Source: Microbulbifer thermotolerans (GTDB taxonomy: Bacteria; Pseudomonadota; Gammaproteobacteria; Pseudomonadales; Cellvibrionaceae). From it: a DNA stretch of 64,000 nucleotides. The notes below the pieces were generated by a model, which made no database searches, was not told where the DNA came from, and saw nothing but the letters and a program-made list of their open reading frames with translations. Positions 19,003 through 28,398 of the stretch are shown here, piece after piece (the first letter of the stretch is position 1; the number at the start of each line of letters is the position of its first letter). The position numbers were made by a program, and so were the translations under genes. Location: NCBI RefSeq assembly GCF_900112305.1, contig NZ_FOKT01000004.1, forward strand, positions 149,199-213,198, written 5' to 3'.

Positions 19003-20340
19003 ATGTCGGCAAATAACAAGGTGATCTGGAGTGAGGGCATGTTTTTGCGCCCTCAACACTTTCAGCAGCAAGACCGCTATCTGGAAAATTTGCTGGAAGC
19101 GCGCACCGAGTCTCTCGGTCCCTATACCTGGGGTATTATCGAGCTGGCCATTGATAGCGAGCCGCTGTCCCTGGGCAAAATTTCTCTATCCAGGGTGAAA
19201 GCTATTTTTCCCGATGGCACACCGATGCTCGCTCCGGAAAATGAACTTTTGCCGGATGTGCTGGATGTTCCAGTGAACACACGGGACGAAATCGTTTTCC
19301 TGTGCATTCCCTTGAAAAGACCGGGCAGCCAGGAATCTGTGCGGGATCAGGAGGACTTCCCCCAGGCCCGTTATCAGGCCAGCAACTTTGATGCGCGCAA
19401 CAGCGCTTCATCCTCTGGAGAGTCCGCGCGTATTCAGGTCGGCAAACTGCGCGTTTGTCTGAAACTCGAAAGTGATGACAGAAGCGGCTACGCATCTATC
19501 GGCATAGCCCGCATTCGAGAGCGGCAGCCGGAAAAGCCGGTCGAACTGGACTCCGACTATATACCGCCGTTGCTGAATGCCGAGGCGTCAGCGGTGATTA
19601 AAGCCTATATTGAGGAAATTAAAGGCCTGCTGGATCACCGCGGGTCTGCGTTGGGGCACCGTCTGAGTGACAGCGGTAGAAGCGGCTCGGCGGAAATCGC
19701 CGATTATCTGCTGCTGCAGGTGATCAACCGATTTGAGCCATTATTGCGGCAATTGACCGCACAGCCCAGGCTTCATCCCCACAGCCTGTTTCTGGAGCTT
19801 CTGCAGCTGGCCGGAGAACTTGCCACTTTCACATCACCTAACAAGCGGCCACCGGAGATTCCGGCCTATATCCACGAAAACCTGCAGCAGAGTTATGCGG
19901 GCCTTTTTTCCGCGCTGCGCCAATCGTTGTCCACCGTGCTAGAGCAGACCGCAATTGCCCTGGAGTTGGTGCAGAGGAAATTCGGTATCTACGTGGCTCC
20001 AGTCACCGATCCGTCGCTGCTTTCAACGGCGAGTTTTGTAATGGCCGCAAAAGCCGATATGCCCGGCGACTTGTTGCGCAGCCGCTTCCCCGGACAGGCA
20101 AAGGTTGCGCCTGTAGAGGCCATACGCGAACTTATTTCAGCACAACTGCCCGGCCTGTCGCTGCGCCCGTTGCCGGTGGCACCGCGACAGATACCCTACC
20201 ACGCCGGCTTTGCTTATTTTGAGCTGGAACGTACCGGTGATCTGTGGCGGGCAATGCAGAAATCTGGTGGCTTTGCGGTGCATCTGGGTGCGGAGTTCCC
20301 CGGTTTGGTCATGGAGCTCTGGGCAATAAGGAATAACTAA
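19003..20340 (+). CDS. tssK: T6SS baseplate subunit TssK
   Basis: TssK is a trimeric baseplate protein that links the TssEFG wedge to TssL and TssM at the inner membrane. The 445-residue product begins with the family signature VIWSEGMFLRPQHFQQQDRY and ends with the receptor-like domain (FAYFELERTGDLW, then VMELWAIRN). Length matches the family. The ATG follows GCAGGGA. tssL begins two bases after the stop, so the pair is translationally coupled. Confidence 0.96.
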   Translation: MSANNKVIWSEGMFLRPQHFQQQDRYLENLLEARTESLGPYTWGIIELAIDSEPLSLGKISLSRVKAIFPDGTPMLAPENELLPDVLDVPVNTRDEIVFLCIPLKRPGSQESVRDQEDFPQARYQASNFDARNSASSSGESARIQVGKLRVCLKLESDDRSGYASIGIARIRERQPEKPVELDSDYIPPLLNAEASAVIKAYIEEIKGLLDHRGSALGHRLSDSGRSGSAEIADYLLLQVINRFEPLLRQLTAQPRLHPHSLFLELLQLAGELATFTSPNKRPPEIPAYIHENLQQSYAGLFSALRQSLSTVLEQTAIALELVQRKFGIYVAPVTDPSLLSTASFVMAAKADMPGDLLRSRFPGQAKVAPVEAIRELISAQLPGLSLRPLPVAPRQIPYHAGFAYFELERTGDLWRAMQKSGGFAVHLGAEFPGLVMELWAIRNN

Positions 20341-20342
20341 AG

Positions 20343-21203
20343 ATGAGCAACGATCCCTTTACACCACCGCGCGGGCCCAGTGCGGGCGATCGCACAGTCA
20401 TTGTGCCGACGCCGGGAGGGGGCGCCAGCGCTGCGCCACAAGCCCGCAGTCAGGCAATCTCGGACGGCGAACCACTGCAAGATATCCGGGTGCGGAACAG
20501 TTTAAACCCGCTTGTAGCCGCCGCATCAAAACTACTCGGTGCGGTCATCAAGCTGCGCGCAACGGCAAATCACGACAATGTACCGGATCTGCACAAGCGT
20601 CTGACCCGGGAAATTCAGAATTTTGAACGTGAAGCCAGGCAATTGTCCCTCTCCCCGGAGACGGTCCTGACTGCGCGCTATCTGATCTGCACTGTCGTGG
20701 ATGAAGTGGTGTTGAGTACGCCATGGGGCAGTGCCAGTGGCTGGAGCCAGCACTCCCTGCTAAGCCTCTTTCACAAAGAGACCTTCGGCGGTGAGAAGTG
20801 TTTTGCGATATTGCAGCGGATGCTTGAAGTTCCGGGCAATCATCTGGAGTTGCTGGAGCTTTTCTACCTTTGCCTGAGCCTGGGTTTTCAGGGTAAGTAC
20901 CGCTTGGTTCAGCGCGGCCACGAGCAGCTGGAACAGATCCGGGACACGCTCTATCAAACGATAGAGCGACACCGGCCGCCGATGGAACGGGATCTGTCCC
21001 CGCATTGGCGCGGCTGTGTCGAGCGCAAGACACGATTGATTCATTACATTCCCCTGTGGGTGATCGCCAGCGTGGCGTTTGGAATGATGTTGCTCACCTA
21101 CAGTGGTTACCGCTGGTGGCTCTATGAGAGCGCCACACCAGTGGCGGAACGCATCGCCGCCGCGGCTGCGGAAAACAACGAAAACACAACGGAAACCCGG
21201 TAA
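20343..21203 (+). CDS. tssL: T6SS inner-membrane protein TssL (DotU family, no OmpA domain)
   Basis: TssL is the short-form IcmH/DotU protein. A cytoplasmic domain (about residues 45-230) with VDEVVLSTPWG and LELFYLCLSLGFQGKYR is followed by one C-terminal transmembrane helix (about 237-258) and a short alanine/asparagine-rich periplasmic tail. There is no peptidoglycan-binding OmpA extension. The N-terminus carries DRTVIVPTPGG with Thr18. In Agrobacterium a TssL threonine at a comparable place is phosphorylated by PpkA and bound by Fha, so this residue is a candidate switch. The 286-residue length is usual for the short form. Confidence 0.95.
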   Translation: MSNDPFTPPRGPSAGDRTVIVPTPGGGASAAPQARSQAISDGEPLQDIRVRNSLNPLVAAASKLLGAVIKLRATANHDNVPDLHKRLTREIQNFEREARQLSLSPETVLTARYLICTVVDEVVLSTPWGSASGWSQHSLLSLFHKETFGGEKCFAILQRMLEVPGNHLELLELFYLCLSLGFQGKYRLVQRGHEQLEQIRDTLYQTIERHRPPMERDLSPHWRGCVERKTRLIHYIPLWVIASVAFGMMLLTYSGYRWWLYESATPVAERIAAAAAENNENTTETR

Positions 21204-21253
21204 GCCCCGGACTGTGATTGCCCTGCACTTTGGTGTGGGAGATGGAGCTTTGC

Positions 21254-24200
21254 ATGAAACGCCTGCGCGATTTTTTTGCCAATAAATGGGTGTTGGGATT
21301 GATCGGCCTTGTGGCTTTATCACTCCTGATCTGGTTTGGTGCCGACTACATCAAATTTGGCAGTGATAACACCACCCTGAGCCGCGGTGTCCGTCTGACG
21401 ATCATTCTGTTTATCGCCGCAATCTGGCTAGTGTGGAATCTGAGCCAGTGGCTGGTGGAACGGCGTCAGAATCAGGCGCTGATCAAGGAGATCGAAGAGT
21501 CCCAGGAAGAGGAGGTGGACCCGGATGAGGAGCGCAGCCGCGAGGAATTAAATGCTCTTTCCACTCGCTTCCGCGAGGCCATGGAAGTGCTGCGCAAGGC
21601 CAGGTTCAAGTCAGACAGAGGCAGTGTCTCCCTTTACCAGTTGCCCTGGTACATCATCATCGGTCCTCCCGGCTCCGGCAAGACGACGGCGCTGGTCAAC
21701 TCTGGTCTTGAATTTCCGCTGGCCAAGAGCCATGGTCGGGAAGCGCTTGGCGGCGTTGGCGGCACCCGGAATTGCGATTGGTGGTTTACCAACGACGCGG
21801 TTCTGATCGACACCGCCGGTCGATACACCACACAAGACAGCCACCGCGTCTACGATAACAACGCATGGCGGGCGTTTCTTGGCCTGTTAAAACGCTACCG
21901 CCGGCGCCGGCCGATCAACGGTGCCCTGGTTGCTGTCAGCCTTCAGGACCTGATGGTGCAAACAGCGGAACAGCGAGTGCACCAGGCAAAAACCATCCGC
22001 CAGCGTATCAGCGAGCTGCAAGAGCAGCTCGGTGTTCGCTTCCCGATCTATCTGACCTTTACCAAATGCGATCTGGTGGCGGGTTTTAGTGAATTCTTTG
22101 ACAACTTGTCCCAAGCGGAGCGGGAGCAGGTTTGGGGCATTAGCTTCCCTGCCGAGAGCGGCCCGGTACTGGGTGCGCCGCTGGATACCTTCTCCGCGGA
22201 GTTCCGGGGGTTGATAGAACGCCTCAATCAGCGCGTGCTGTGGAGAGTGCACCAGGAGCGGCATATTGAAAAGCGCGCGATGCTGCAAGGGTTCCCGGCG
22301 CGGATGGAGAGCCTCACTGAAATCCTCGACGACTTCGTCAAACAGACTTTCAGTCCGAACCGCTATGAAACCGTACCGATGGTCAGGGGCGTGTACTTCA
22401 CCAGTGGCACCCAGGAAGGCAGCCCCATCGACCGTATGATGGCGTCGGTGAGTGCCGATTTTGGACTCGAGCGAGATGTCGCGCATAAATTTCAGGGCGC
22501 TGGCAAGAGCTACTTCCTGCACCGCCTTTTGAAGGACGTGATCTTTCCAGAAGCGGAACTGGTAGGGGTCAACCGCAGAATAGAAGCTGCCACACAATGG
22601 CTGCGTCGGGGCGTTTATGTCGCCCTGGCAGGTATTTTTGTCGGAGCGCTGTTCCTCTGGAGTGGCAGCTTGGCCCAAAACAAGATTTATATGGGAGAGG
22701 TACGGGATCTTGTTGCGGAATACGAACATGAAAAACAAGAACTGAGCCAGGCGCGCTTGACTCCGGTTACCAGCCTTCGGCTGTTGGAACCGCTGCGCAG
22801 TGCAGCTGGCGTCTACCAGCGCGAGGATCACCCCTGGCTGGCCAATATGGGCCTCTACGATGACAGAGTCGACAGGGCGGCAGATCAACTGTACCGCAAT
22901 CAGCTACAAAACCTCTTTTTGCCTGCATTGATCCGCGATATTGAGAGTGATCTCAACCGCATGGGCAGCGATGACCCTGCGCTAGCGGATACCTTGAAAA
23001 CCTACTTGATGTTTTTTAACGCCGACAAGCGTGACCCTCAAGTATTGCAAGACTACTACCGGGCCCGCTGGGAGCGGCAACTGTCCGGTGAGGCGCAGAA
23101 GCAGGAACAACTGGCCACTCACCTGGAACAGTTGTTTGAGCAGCCCCTGTCGGAAAATCTGCAAGCCAACGAGCGGGTGGTTGCGCGGGCGCGTCAGCAG
23201 CTGCGCCGTATACCTGTTCCGCAGCGTCTATATGCCCAATTGCGCAACAGCGAGCTGGGCTTGACGCCGGTAGACCTTTACGGAGATATCGGTGGTGACA
23301 CGGAGCAGCTGTTTGGTGTGTCGGCCACAGACTCCCGGTTCAGTATGCCTTACCTGTACACCAAGGCGGGATATAAAGAGCTGAATTTCGGCGCGGATTC
23401 ACCATTGATGAGCCGGCTGGCGGATGAGCGCTGGATTTACGGTGGCGACATCAGCGGTGAAGATTTTAGCGAGGCGGATAGAGAAAGGCTTGGTGAAGAA
23501 GTCAAGCGGATATACCTCGGGGAATACCAACAGCGTTGGCAGCAATTTATCGGCGGCTTCTCCATCCAGCGTTTTCGCACGACCACTCAGGCACTGGATG
23601 CGCTGTCGAAGTTTTCCGACCCCGTTTACTCACCGCTACTGGCCATTGCTGAAATTACGGCCGATAACACACGGCTGACAATACGCCCGGAACTACCCAC
23701 GGACGCTTCTGGTGTCGCACTGCCGGTATCGAGCCGGGAGCGCAAGCTCGGAGCAGCGGCGGTCGGCGGTGTGGCAGGTGCTCTTCAGGATAAATTCAAA
23801 CCTACGATCGTGGATCTGCGTTTCGAGGAGCTCCAGCGCATCACCCAGAGTGAAAAAGGGCGTCCAGCTAGGGTTCAGGAATACCTTTCCGCAATCGCAA
23901 AAATTCAAGAATATCTGATTGAGATCGACAGCGCTCCAGACCCCAATGAGGCTGCTTTTACCAGCGCCAAGGCTCGTTTTGCCGGTGGCGGAGGGGATGC
24001 GATAAAACAACTGCGGATCAAAGCGTCTAACGCCCCGGCGCCGTTTGACCGGTGGCTGGACGAAATCGCAGATAGCACCTGGGCATTGGTAATGGCCAAG
24101 GCCAAACTGCATGCCGACCGCATATGGAGGGAGCAGGTATACAGCAGTTACAGCCGCAGCCTTGCCAATCGATACCCGTTGCGGAATAACCGGGATCAGG

Positions 24201-24796
24201 AAGTGCCTATCCTTGAATTCAACCGCTACTTTAAGCCGGGTGGTATAGAGCAAAAATTTGTCTCCGAGTATCTAAAACCATTTTTGGATACCCGTAGCTG
24301 GAAGCTAAAAAGTCTGGAAGGACAGAGCCTGGGGTTGTCGGCGGAAACCTTGTCGCAACTGCGCCGGGCTGATCGGATTCGCAAGACCTTTTTCAGTAAC
24401 GGGGGACAGGCGTCCTACACCTTCCGGATCGAGCCGACAAAACTCGATCCGGGCGTGCGCCTGTTTGCATTGGAAATGGGAGAGCAACGGGTGCCTTACT
24501 CCCACGGCCCAAGGACTAGTAAAAAACTGACTTGGCGCGGGGGAGAAAGCAATCGTGTGCGAATTATCTTTGAAGATTTGAACGAAACTGTACACCGCAA
24601 GCACTTTGAAGGGGACTGGGCTTGGTATCGTCTGCTTGCGGCTTCCGAACTGGAACTTGGTAGGAGCGGTACCGAGCATCTGGTGACATTTGAGGAAGAG
24701 GGACGCCGGGCGCAGTTCAAGCTGGCTGCCGCCGGTGTTGATAATCCGTTCGACCGCAGATTATTGAACGGCTACCGCTGTCCGGAAACCCTGTGA
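21254..24796 (+). CDS. tssM: T6SS inner-membrane protein TssM (IcmF family)
   Basis: TssM spans the periplasm between TssL and TssJ and may couple nucleotide hydrolysis to assembly. The 1180-residue protein has two N-terminal transmembrane helices (about residues 11-28 and 48-65), a cytoplasmic NTPase domain with an intact Walker A GPPGSGKTT at 137-145 and DTAGRY, a third transmembrane helix (about 450-470), then the large periplasmic domain. I chose the ATG at 21254 because GGAG lies six bases upstream; an in-frame ATG at 21242 adds four residues. It begins 50 bases after tssL. Confidence 0.95.
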   Translation: MKRLRDFFANKWVLGLIGLVALSLLIWFGADYIKFGSDNTTLSRGVRLTIILFIAAIWLVWNLSQWLVERRQNQALIKEIEESQEEEVDPDEERSREELNALSTRFREAMEVLRKARFKSDRGSVSLYQLPWYIIIGPPGSGKTTALVNSGLEFPLAKSHGREALGGVGGTRNCDWWFTNDAVLIDTAGRYTTQDSHRVYDNNAWRAFLGLLKRYRRRRPINGALVAVSLQDLMVQTAEQRVHQAKTIRQRISELQEQLGVRFPIYLTFTKCDLVAGFSEFFDNLSQAEREQVWGISFPAESGPVLGAPLDTFSAEFRGLIERLNQRVLWRVHQERHIEKRAMLQGFPARMESLTEILDDFVKQTFSPNRYETVPMVRGVYFTSGTQEGSPIDRMMASVSADFGLERDVAHKFQGAGKSYFLHRLLKDVIFPEAELVGVNRRIEAATQWLRRGVYVALAGIFVGALFLWSGSLAQNKIYMGEVRDLVAEYEHEKQELSQARLTPVTSLRLLEPLRSAAGVYQREDHPWLANMGLYDDRVDRAADQLYRNQLQNLFLPALIRDIESDLNRMGSDDPALADTLKTYLMFFNADKRDPQVLQDYYRARWERQLSGEAQKQEQLATHLEQLFEQPLSENLQANERVVARARQQLRRIPVPQRLYAQLRNSELGLTPVDLYGDIGGDTEQLFGVSATDSRFSMPYLYTKAGYKELNFGADSPLMSRLADERWIYGGDISGEDFSEADRERLGEEVKRIYLGEYQQRWQQFIGGFSIQRFRTTTQALDALSKFSDPVYSPLLAIAEITADNTRLTIRPELPTDASGVALPVSSRERKLGAAAVGGVAGALQDKFKPTIVDLRFEELQRITQSEKGRPARVQEYLSAIAKIQEYLIEIDSAPDPNEAAFTSAKARFAGGGGDAIKQLRIKASNAPAPFDRWLDEIADSTWALVMAKAKLHADRIWREQVYSSYSRSLANRYPLRNNRDQEVPILEFNRYFKPGGIEQKFVSEYLKPFLDTRSWKLKSLEGQSLGLSAETLSQLRRADRIRKTFFSNGGQASYTFRIEPTKLDPGVRLFALEMGEQRVPYSHGPRTSKKLTWRGGESNRVRIIFEDLNETVHRKHFEGDWAWYRLLAASELELGRSGTEHLVTFEEEGRRAQFKLAAAGVDNPFDRRLLNGYRCPETL

Positions 24797-24826
24797 CGGC
24801 AGAGGAAATTCGGCGCGGAGGTGAAT

Positions 24827-25498
24827 GTGTCAACAGCGATGGGAATATTCGGTAAGCTTCCGGGGCATGGTGATTTTATCCAACGCCAGCTCCCGGCAAG
24901 CTTTGTGACGCCTTGGGACGAATGGCTGCAGCGCGCTGTACATGGATCCCGGGAACTGGTTGGGGAGTCCTGGCTGGATTACTTCCTCACCGCCCCGGTT
25001 TGGCGCTTTGCCCTGTCTCCCGGTGTATTGGATGAACGCGGCTGGGCCGGTGTATTGGTCCCCAGTGTGGATAGTGTCGGCCGCTACTTTCCCCTTACGT
25101 TAGCCGCTCCTGTATCGGGCAAAGCCAACCCTTTTGCACTACAGTTGTCCGCTGAGGGGTGGTACCGAGAGCTATCCAATCTCGCGATAGAAGCGTTGCA
25201 GAATGCGCTTTTGGCTGACCAGCTGATGGAGCGCTTCCCTCAGCTAGCGGAAAATATTCCCGCGACGGACATATCCCTGAACGCGGGTGGCGTTCTCAAG
25301 GCTGTAGGGGAAAACTCGGATATTGCTAGCTGTTATCCCGGGATACTCGATTATCTGTACCGGCAGCAATTTCCCGCTTTTGGACTTTGGTGGTGTGTGG
25401 GCTCACAGCAGCTCGCACCCAATGCATTACTTTGTCCCAGTCTTCCTGATCCGGGGCTTTACGCTTCCATGTTGGGCGCGCCGGAATTGCGCTGGTGA
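24827..25498 (+). CDS. tagF: T6SS-associated protein TagF
   Basis: TagF is a cytoplasmic protein that in Pseudomonas and Agrobacterium represses T6SS assembly after translation, partly through Fha. The 223-residue product begins with the family signature MGIFGKLPGHGDFIQRQLP and has RELVGESWLDYFLTAPVWRF, VLVPSVDSVGRYFPL, and the C-terminal FGLWWCVGS. The GTG at 24827 sits six bases after GGAG; GTG at 24821 and ATG at 24839 are also in frame. It follows tssM by 30 bases. Confidence 0.92.
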   Translation: MSTAMGIFGKLPGHGDFIQRQLPASFVTPWDEWLQRAVHGSRELVGESWLDYFLTAPVWRFALSPGVLDERGWAGVLVPSVDSVGRYFPLTLAAPVSGKANPFALQLSAEGWYRELSNLAIEALQNALLADQLMERFPQLAENIPATDISLNAGGVLKAVGENSDIASCYPGILDYLYRQQFPAFGLWWCVGSQQLAPNALLCPSLPDPGLYASMLGAPELRW

Positions 25499-25634
25499 CT
25501 GTATATTGCAGGGATGCCATCACAGGGGATATCTCTAAGAATACAGCTTCCATACCAGTTATTGGAGCAAAGGATCATTACTGAGTCCGGGCACCAACGG
25601 GTTCAATTAAGTGCAGGGAATGCAGGTTTGTTCT

Positions 25635-26393
25635 ATGTCATTTGAAATTGTCTTTACCGGGGTGTTGCGCGAAGGTTTCAGCCGCCGTCAGGGAATCGAT
25701 ACTCTGTGTCACAGGTTTGGTCTGAATTTTGAGCAGGTAAAGCGTTTACTGTCGGGCTCGCGTCAGGTAATCAAACGGGTCGAGAAGAGACAGCAGGCAG
25801 ACGAAGTGATGTACACCCTATGGCAGGGTGGTTGGAATACAGAGCTGTTGTTGGACAACTGTGTAATTTTTCGCAGCGAAGTCGCTCAGACGTGCCTGAA
25901 GAGGCAGTACAGTTCGGATCAAGCCGTTTCCATCGGCCTCCCCGACGTTTGGCAGTGTCGGGACGATCTCAATCCGAGAGCCGTATTACAAGCCGGTGAC
26001 GGAGATCGGCATCAGTACGTAGTTATCCTGAAGCAAGCTCGGCAAGAACTGCCGCCGGCACTGACTTTGCCATCCTACGCGACGGCACAGTTACAGCAAT
26101 GTTTGGCGCGAGTGGAAGAGGGACAGCTACTGTCAGGCCCAAGCCCTTCTGAAAGTGAAACTCTGCCGCTATACGTCTCAGAGATGTCTGCGAAACTCGA
26201 TGGCACCTCGATTCATTACATTGTTGCACACTTCCAGTCACAGCATAATTTTTATGCAATTTTTCTTTGGTGCGAAGGTAATACCTTTGATGAACAAAGA
26301 AAACTCTTTAGTCAAATTATTTCGAGTTTTTGCCTTGAAAAAGAAATGTTGCAGGTAGCTGAGTCGACCGTTGAGGTAACTGAGCCCAGTTAG
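25635..26393 (+). CDS. hypothetical protein at the end of the first T6SS operon
   Basis: I do not recognise this 252-residue protein. Residues 1-75 form a compact, basic alpha-rich domain (EIVFTGVLREGF, then RFGLNFEQVKRLL) that looks like a small fold also seen at the N-terminus of some membrane proteins. Residues about 150-240 resemble a DcrB/PsbP-like alpha-beta domain, ending in EQRKLFSQIISSF. There is no signal peptide or membrane helix. No strong ribosome site precedes it; ATGs at 25620 and 25635 are both possible and the second gives the cleaner start. It follows tagF by 136 bases and precedes the tssA block, so a T6SS accessory role is likely from position only. Confidence 0.7.
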   Translation: MSFEIVFTGVLREGFSRRQGIDTLCHRFGLNFEQVKRLLSGSRQVIKRVEKRQQADEVMYTLWQGGWNTELLLDNCVIFRSEVAQTCLKRQYSSDQAVSIGLPDVWQCRDDLNPRAVLQAGDGDRHQYVVILKQARQELPPALTLPSYATAQLQQCLARVEEGQLLSGPSPSESETLPLYVSEMSAKLDGTSIHYIVAHFQSQHNFYAIFLWCEGNTFDEQRKLFSQIISSFCLEKEMLQVAESTVEVTEPS

Positions 26394-26399
26394 CAGCCA

Positions 26400-26454
26400 T
26401 TTTTGTGAAATTTTTTTGATTAACAGTGTGGGCTATTTATTTTTTTCACAAAAA
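26400..26454. promoter_or_regulatory. 11-bp perfect inverted repeat upstream of tssA
   Basis: TTTTTGTGAAA at 26400-26410 is exactly inverted as TTTCACAAAAA at 26444-26454 across a 33-base AT-rich spacer. It lies in the 159-base gap between the unknown gene and tssA, where a new transcription unit probably starts. It could be an operator with two half-sites, or a weak transcription end for the preceding gene. The half-site TGTGA resembles a CRP half-site, but the spacing does not fit one. Confidence 0.5.
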
Positions 26455-26552
26455 CTTTGTGTAAAACGGCAAATTATCTTGATTCACCTGATGCACAATG
26501 TAATCTTCCAAAAAATTCATACTAAGGGATTAACGGAGTAGAGGGACCTTTC

Positions 26553-27830
26553 ATGCCCTTCCCGAACACAATAGACATAGATGAACTGATTGCACCAATT
26601 TCAGACGAACAGCCAAGCGGCAGTGATATTAGAGAAGATCGCTCGCCGACGTCTGATTACTACACCATCAAGGATGCCCGCAACGGTGCCCGCGCGGCGG
26701 AGCGCTCGGCAATTTTTGACGACGGCGACACAGACCTACTCGCTCCCTGGCGCGACGTAGCCAAGTCTGCGGAAAAGATTCTCAGTGGCCAAAGCAAAGA
26801 TTTGGAAGTCGCCAGCTGGTACACGGAAGCTCTGATTCGACTGCACGGCTTTAGCGGCTTGCGCGATGGTTTTGCCTTGATTGACCGCTTGGTAGAGGAC
26901 TACTGGGAAAACCTCTATCCGGAGCCAGACGAAGATGGCCTGGAAACCAAAGTGGCGCCTTTGACTGGGTTAAATGGCGACGGCGGGGACGGAACGCTGT
27001 TGATGCCGATCCGCAGCGCGCCTATCACCCCCGAGGGCGATTTCGGGGCTTATTCGTTCTTCCAATACCAACAGGCCCGGGATGCCGATCGTATCGCCGA
27101 TGATGAAGCCAAGGCTGCCCGTATTGAAACCCTGGGATACAGTCTGGCCGATATTGAACAGTGTGTGCAGGCAGCCAGCAATGACTGGGCGCAAAATTTG
27201 GTGGAGACGCTAGAGGCCGCCATCGCTCACTATAAGAGCATCAATGAAGCATTGCGGTCGCATTGCGGGCACGACGCGCCTCCTTCAACAAACATCAGTA
27301 CATTGCTGGATGAAGTGCTGCGCACCACTCGCTTTATATACAAGGCCCAGCTGGAAGCGCTTGCTGCTGCCAGTGCGGAAAGCTCTGCGAGTGGACAAGA
27401 TGAAGCTACTACCGGCCAGGAAAGTACAACTGCGGCACCAGTGGCTGCCGCGGTTACGGCAGGGGTCGCAGCAGGTCCAGTTGCTTCGCGCGAGGATGCT
27501 CTGCGGCTGCTGGAGGAAGCGGCCAGGTATTTTCGCACTTACGAACCCCACACACCTCTGGCTCCTGGCCTAGAACGGCTGATCAATTGGGGCCGCATGA
27601 CAGTGTCGGAATTGATGGCCGAGCTTTTGCCGGATGAGCAATCGCGCGCTATTTATTCACAGCTCACCGGTGTCAAACTGGATGGCTCCGACACGCAGCG
27701 CTATGTGGCGCCGCCGCCAGTATCCTCAGCTCCCGCCGCCAGCCCGGAGCCGGCTCAAAGCGCTGAACCGGCGCCCGCGGATGACGGTTGGGGTGGGGAA
27801 TCCAAAGCCGAAGCCAACGCCGGGTGGTAA
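26553..27830 (+). CDS. tssA: T6SS protein TssA (ImpA N-terminal family)
   Basis: TssA proteins prime baseplate and sheath assembly or cap the growing sheath. The 425-residue protein has the ImpA N-terminal domain (about residues 8-130) with PSGSDIRED and SKDLEVASWYTEALIRLHGF. The C-terminal part (about 300-370) has the typical SREDALRLLEEAARYF, then INWGRMTVSELMAELL. The extreme C-terminus is proline/alanine-rich and ends in a glycine/tryptophan tail. The start ATG follows GAGGGA. It opens the tssA-clpV block and is 46 bases ahead of tssB. Confidence 0.93.
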   Translation: MPFPNTIDIDELIAPISDEQPSGSDIREDRSPTSDYYTIKDARNGARAAERSAIFDDGDTDLLAPWRDVAKSAEKILSGQSKDLEVASWYTEALIRLHGFSGLRDGFALIDRLVEDYWENLYPEPDEDGLETKVAPLTGLNGDGGDGTLLMPIRSAPITPEGDFGAYSFFQYQQARDADRIADDEAKAARIETLGYSLADIEQCVQAASNDWAQNLVETLEAAIAHYKSINEALRSHCGHDAPPSTNISTLLDEVLRTTRFIYKAQLEALAAASAESSASGQDEATTGQESTTAAPVAAAVTAGVAAGPVASREDALRLLEEAARYFRTYEPHTPLAPGLERLINWGRMTVSELMAELLPDEQSRAIYSQLTGVKLDGSDTQRYVAPPPVSSAPAASPEPAQSAEPAPADDGWGGESKAEANAGW

Positions 27831-27876
27831 TTGCCAGACCATTTGCAGCCCCTAAATAGAGACAAGGAGACCAGGT

Positions 27877-28398
27877 ATGTCAGAGAGCATTCACAACAAA
27901 CTCAAGCGCGTGCGCAAGCCGCGCGTTCACATTACTTATGACGTTGAGACCAATGGCGCTGAAGTCAAGAAGGAATTGCCTTTCGTTGTGGGAGTAATGG
28001 GTGACTACTCCGGTGACAATGCAGAGAATCGCAAGGCACTAAAAGAGCGCAAGTTTGTACAAATAGACCGTGACAACTTCAATGACGTCATGGCCAAGGT
28101 CAACCCCAAGTTGAATCTGCAAGTGGAAAATACGCTCGCCGGCGATGGCAGTAAGCTGGGAGTTGATCTGGATTTCAAAAACATGGATGACTTCTCCCCG
28201 GAGCAAATTGTCGAACAAGTTGAGCCGTTGAAGCAGTTGCTCGAAGCGCGCAGCAAGCTGCGGGATCTGTTGAGCAAAGCGGATCGTTCTGAGGAATTGG
28301 AAAAGGTTCTCGAAGATATTCTGAAGAATACTGAAAATGTCAGTGCTATCTCTGAACAGCTGGGCCTGGGCGAGAATAAAGGAGAGGAATCAGAATGA
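27877..28398 (+). CDS. tssB: T6SS sheath small subunit TssB (VipA)
   Basis: TssB pairs with TssC to build the contractile sheath. The 173-residue product has the expected [15 protein letters not shown] start, [10 protein letters not shown], then the [13 protein letters not shown] segment, [18 protein letters not shown], and a C-terminal helix that pairs with TssC. Length and motifs are canonical. It has a good AAGGAG site and overlaps tssC by four bases (ATGA). Confidence 0.97.
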   Translation: MSESIHNKLKRVRKPRVHITYDVETNGAEVKKELPFVVGVMGDYSGDNAENRKALKERKFVQIDRDNFNDVMAKVNPKLNLQVENTLAGDGSKLGVDLDFKNMDDFSPEQIVEQVEPLKQLLEARSKLRDLLSKADRSEELEKVLEDILKNTENVSAISEQLGLGENKGEESE

